Below are positions 60,794-64,000 of a stretch of 64,000 nucleotides of DNA, one piece after another (the stretch's first letter is position 1; each line of letters opens with the position of its first letter). Source of the stretch: Eutypa lata (lineage: Eukaryota; Ascomycota; Sordariomycetes; Xylariales; Diatrypaceae); assembly GCA_022661535.1 (NCBI GenBank), contig JAKULF010000013.1, positions 1,116,001-1,180,000 of the forward strand. Reading direction: 5' to 3'. The notes beneath the pieces were generated by a model, which did no database searches, was not told the DNA's origin, and was given only the letters and a program-made list of their open reading frames with translations. The position numbers and the translations under genes are program-made.

Positions 60794-62371
60794 TCACAAA
60801 TGCAAACCCAAATCATCCTCCCTAACCAGCGTGAACTTCATACCAGCCAGCGACGACGTGACAATCGACCCGCGATACCAATCGCGCCAGATCTTCTGCA
60901 CCACGTTTATATCCTCTTCTTTCTCCACCGGCACCACCACTTCTGCGTCTCCTGTTTCCGCACTCGCGTTGTTTTTCAGCGCCTCTCCATTTCTGTTGGT
61001 TCCGTTGCTGAACCCTCCTCGATTTTGTGATGATGATGGTAGGGAGGAGGAGGAGGATGGGAAAGTAGACGGCGCAGGTGAGGGCGAGGGAACCAGAGGC
61101 CCTTCACCCCCCATTAGCGCATGCGTGTGCTCGTCTGCTGGCGTTACGGCGATTAAGACCCGACCGCCGATTAGACCGCGCGTTTGATTCTGGTTCTGAC
61201 TCTGGCTCTCTTTTTCCCTTTCTTTCTGTTTCTGCATCGATTCCCAATACCCACCCCCTTTGCCCCTTTCACCCGCCCCTATTTCCAGTACACTACTACT
61301 ACCACTACTAGTAGTAGGCATAACAACCCCCGCTACCTGCCCCTGCCCCTGCCCCTGCCCAAACCGATCCACGACGTGAAACAAGCTCCCGAAGATCTGC
61401 TGCGAGCCCGTCTCCCCGTACCCCAGGGCCCGGAAGGCGACGGCCACGCGCCGCACCCGCGCCGCGTCCCCGCGCGCCACGAAGTACGCCATCGGGCTGT
61501 TGAACCCGAAGCTGTCGTGCGGCTCCAGCTCCCCCTGCAGGTACAGCATGTCGTGGGCGAAGTTGAAGTACGTGCGCGGTTCCGAGCCGGTTAGCGGGGT
61601 TGTTGTTGTTGTTGTTGGCTTTTGGGGGTTTTTGGGGGTGGTGGTGGTGTTGTTGGAGGAGGAAGAGTGAGTAGGTGTGGAAGTCGAGGTAGATGTGGAT
61701 GTGGATGTGGACGTGGACGAAGATGTGAGAGTTGGAGTGTGAGTGTGGTAGTGGTTCTGCGGATAATAATACGATCCCGGCACCACGCTATTCACAGCTA
61801 GCACGTGTGGTACTTTCCACGAAAACGCGAGCTCGTAGTGCTTCAGTGCCAGCGCTCTCGTCTCGCGGTTCACGTGCAGGAGAACCGGGACCTGCTGCTG
61901 CTGTTGCCTCTGCCACGTCTCACGACCCTCTTTACCATTACCATAACCCCCTTCCCCTTCCCCTTCCGTCCCCGAAGAAAACGTCGAAAAATAGGTATTG
62001 CCCCCTCCCTCCCCCCTCTCCTCCTTGCCCTCCTCCTCCTCCTCCTCCTTCTCCTCCGGCTGACGGCGTGCCACCGCTGACGACGACGACGAGGAACTAA
62101 ACTGCCGCGGCGAAGAAGCAGAAGGGGACAGCGCCAGCCCCTCCAAGGACGACTCGGACTCGAAGCACGCCACCTGCACGATCCGCGGCGCCAGCAGGTA
62201 CTCCCAGATCTTGAGGCGCAGCTCGGCCGGCAGCTGCGCGAAGAACAGAAAAGTGGACGATCCCCCGTGCGCGCTGCCGGTTGCGGTCATATGCTGCGCG
62301 GCGCGGGAGTCCAGCCCGTCGTCGAAGACGCGGAACTCGAGCCAGAAGTTGGAACGTGTGTGCGCTGCCAT
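60794..62371 (-). CDS. 2EXR-domain protein with simple-sequence inserts
   Basis: This is a single frame of 525 residues. LPAELRLKIWEYLLAPRIVQ (residues about 47-66) is the F-box-like start of the 2EXR domain, a fungal family of unknown function. HVNRETRALALKHYEL and TYFNFAHDMLYLQGELEPH are its later blocks. Between them lie low-complexity inserts: poly-Ser, EKEEEEEEG, QRQQQQQ, a Ser-Thr alternation (STSTSTSTSTST) encoded by a GATGTG-type hexamer on the plus strand, and GQGQGQGQ encoded by a CCCCTG-type hexamer. These expanded tracts do not break the frame. The C-terminus (QKIWRDWYRG) is conserved. No partner can be inferred. Confidence 0.85.
   Translation of the reverse strand: MAAHTRSNFWLEFRVFDDGLDSRAAQHMTATGSAHGGSSTFLFFAQLPAELRLKIWEYLLAPRIVQVACFESESSLEGLALSPSASSPRQFSSSSSSSAVARRQPEEKEEEEEEGKEERGEGGGNTYFSTFSSGTEGEGEGGYGNGKEGRETWQRQQQQQVPVLLHVNRETRALALKHYELAFSWKVPHVLAVNSVVPGSYYYPQNHYHTHTPTLTSSSTSTSTSTSTSTSTPTHSSSSNNTTTTPKNPQKPTTTTTTPLTGSEPRTYFNFAHDMLYLQGELEPHDSFGFNSPMAYFVARGDAARVRRVAVAFRALGYGETGSQQIFGSLFHVVDRFGQGQGQGQVAGVVMPTTSSGSSSVLEIGAGERGKGGGYWESMQKQKEREKESQSQNQNQTRGLIGGRVLIAVTPADEHTHALMGGEGPLVPSPSPAPSTFPSSSSSLPSSSQNRGGFSNGTNRNGEALKNNASAETGDAEVVVPVEKEEDINVVQKIWRDWYRGSIVTSSLAGMKFTLVREDDLGLHL
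61605..61745. repeat. Microsatellite tracts inside the 2EXR coding region
   Basis: On the plus strand, TTGTTGTTGTTGTTGTTGG near 61600 and GATGTGGATGTGGATGTGG near 61690 encode poly-Thr and Ser/Thr runs of the minus-strand gene. Confidence 0.8.
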
Positions 62372-63365
62372 TTTGGGGGGTTTGAGATGAGATCAGGGTT
62401 TAAGTGGAGCGGATAAACGCCTACCTAGTAGTTAGGTGAGGGATTAGGTAGGTAGGTAGGTAGGGAGGGAGTATATAGTAAGATGTGTATGTTGATGGGA
62501 TTTAAAGGGGTAGATTTATACCAACGAGTGAGTGTTGAGTGTATAAGTGAGTGAGTGAGTGAGTGGGTTGGGCGATATTCTGAAAAGGGGATAACTACTA
62601 TGTATGTAGGTGGTGGACAAGGAGGGGTGACCCAATATTATTATTACTATGTAGTATTATTATATCTCAAGAACCACCGATAAATGAATGCAGTTGTAGT
62701 GCGGTCGTACAAATGATTTCAACACTTAAAAAAAAAGCGGTGTGGAAGAATGCAGAAAGAAAAATTCAATGGCTCAAAATATTCCTCAAGTTCTCTTGAG
62801 TTGATGGTTCGATGGTAGGCATGTTTTTCCGCTGAAAGGTTATCGTAAAAGTTAATAATGACTGGTTGGCTTTTTATGGAATGGATGTCGTTGGTTGCAA
62901 CGGTACATACCGGAAGATATGACACGTACTTGTTCGTGTAAATCGGCACAATCGAACCAATAGAAAACCGCTAGGATATCGCAGTCAAAAAGCAATTTTT
63001 CTTGCGACGAGTATTATATCAGACTATTCGCAGCGAATCCCATTTGTTAACGGTGAGAAGTTATAGTAAATTGTACAATTTGAAGGATTATGTGAAATGT
63101 TCAAGTTCGATGATATTCGTCATACTTGTTACTCATAATAATGTACATACTACCCATATACAGTTTTCCCCCTTTTTGTTTGCAGAGTGGCGACGGGTCC
63201 GGTAGTCTAATATGTAGACATATACAATGCAGTAGGAGGAGTGAATGCTTTTGCTCTTTTCCCGTCCGTTTTACACAACCGCTGATTAATACGCTGATTA
63301 ATATATGCAAAGAACACCGGTGAACTTGAAAACAAAACTAGTATCACATGCTTCCCAAACTTCGC
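62372..63365. other. Intergenic with short microsatellites
   Basis: Tetranucleotide runs (TAGG)n at about 62443-62464 and (GTGA)n at about 62545-62565 lie upstream of the 2EXR gene. No gene is seen in this 1-kb stretch. Confidence 0.55.
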
Positions 63366-64000
63366 TTATTTCCTCTTCTTACCCGTGATCTCGCATATCG
63401 GCAGAGCAGTTCCCCCAGCGGGACCACGTTTTATACCGCCAAGCAGCCAATCCGTGAGACCTACCACCTTAGCGCCGACGCCCTTCTCCCACTCCCCGTG
63501 CTCGTCGACATGCTCGATGGTATGACTTATAATCTTGCCGTCCCTGTCGAACTCGAATATGAACAGTCCCGTGAAAGGTTTCTTGTCGCCCTGACTGATA
63601 GAGCCCCTCAGCGCCTCGTCTAACTTGTGCTCGCCCTGCTCTGCCAGGCTCAGGTCGTTGTCCTTGGACTTGTTGGAGGCCGTCCGCCATTTCACCACCA
63701 GCTGCTCGGTGCACGCGCCTGCCCTCCTCGGCGAGAAGTGGAGCGGCTGGTTGACCATGCGCTCCGACAGGATCTCCAGCTTCACGTTGCCGATGATCGG
63801 GACCCGGTTCCACGCTATCGGCGAGGTCCACAGCGCCGCGATGTAGGCGACTCGGCCCGATACCACGGGGAGGTACGGGTGCGTCGAGGGGAAGAGGTGG
63901 AGCGAGATGTTCGGCGATAGGATCTCTTGCGGTAGGGGGGATTGCAGAAGGGTGGGTAGTCGCTCTTGTAGTATGCGCAAAGCTTTGTTGGTCTCAAGTT
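63366..64000 (-). CDS. Conserved hypothetical protein, 5' end beyond the window
   Basis: The minus frame is open from the window end to the stop at 63366, giving at least 211 residues beginning LETNKALRILQERLPTLLQ. Further landmarks are TSPIAWNRVPIIGNVKLEIL, GLFIFEFDRDGKIISHTIEH and GVGAKVVGLTDWLLGG, followed by a basic C-terminus (EITGKKRK). The layout of an amphipathic N-terminal helix and a mixed alpha/beta core ending in a strand-rich FxFDxxGxIxxHTIEH motif suggests an NTF2-like fold, but this is inference. I do not recognise a named family. No ATG is needed within the window, so the true start lies past 64000. Confidence 0.75.
   Translation of the reverse strand, partial: LETNKALRILQERLPTLLQSPLPQEILSPNISLHLFPSTHPYLPVVSGRVAYIAALWTSPIAWNRVPIIGNVKLEILSERMVNQPLHFSPRRAGACTEQLVVKWRTASNKSKDNDLSLAEQGEHKLDEALRGSISQGDKKPFTGLFIFEFDRDGKIISHTIEHVDEHGEWEKGVGAKVVGLTDWLLGGIKRGPAGGTALPICEITGKKRK

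Noticed and set aside
62443..62464. Telomere-like repeat
   Set aside because: Short TAGG tetranucleotide run, not TTAGGG, and inside normal gene space.

Overview
The window comes from a filamentous ascomycete (Pezizomycotina-type) chromosome. Genes carry short GT..AG introns of about 50-190 nt. They encode families typical of these fungi: a HET-domain protein, a nucleoside-phosphorylase/NACHT/ankyrin NLR, P450s, a DUF6594 protein, a 2EXR protein and a Yat2-type carnitine acetyltransferase. Gene-bearing DNA of ordinary composition alternates sharply with extremely AT-rich blocks that carry the mark of repeat-induced point mutation (RIP).

Layout. 1-3300 is AT-rich and runs into the ankyrin-repeat end of a broken NLR gene (to 6151, minus). 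6.2-11.4 kb holds a gag-like relic, an AYR1-like short-chain reductase (minus) and a six-repeat beta-propeller protein (minus). 11.46-16.02 kb is an almost pure A/T block containing about 720 bp of a perfect 9-bp minisatellite. 16.3-17.8 kb holds an alpha/beta-hydrolase (minus) directly downstream of a Copia 3' remnant. 19750-26802 is a complete RIP-degraded Copia element sitting in the last codons of a DJ-1/PfpI gene. 28.3-33.1 kb holds a P450 (plus) and an epoxide hydrolase gene with one in-frame stop (plus). 34.1-41.5 kb is a HET-domain gene split by a complete RIP-degraded Gypsy element (35611-41322). 42.1-64 kb is mostly ordinary gene space: a second P450 (minus), a GH5 glucanase (plus), a second short-chain reductase (plus), a DUF6594 membrane protein (minus), a tandem retropepsin-like protein (plus), a carnitine acetyltransferase (plus), a 2EXR protein (minus), and a conserved protein cut by the window end (minus).

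Main result. Two LTR retrotransposons can be delimited to the base by LTR pairs and target-site duplications. Removing each one in silico rejoins its host gene in frame, to exactly 236 codons (DJ-1-like) and 580 codons (HET-domain). Both elements lie antisense to the gene they broke, and both are saturated with RIP changes while the host exons beside them stay open. The NLR pseudogene shows a third version of the same process: the change begins at its own tandem ankyrin repeats (period 102 bp) and fades towards the NACHT domain. In the mutated DNA most surviving cytosines are in CpG. No biosynthetic backbone gene (PKS, NRPS, terpene synthase) is present, so the P450s, reductases and hydrolases here are not shown to form a cluster.
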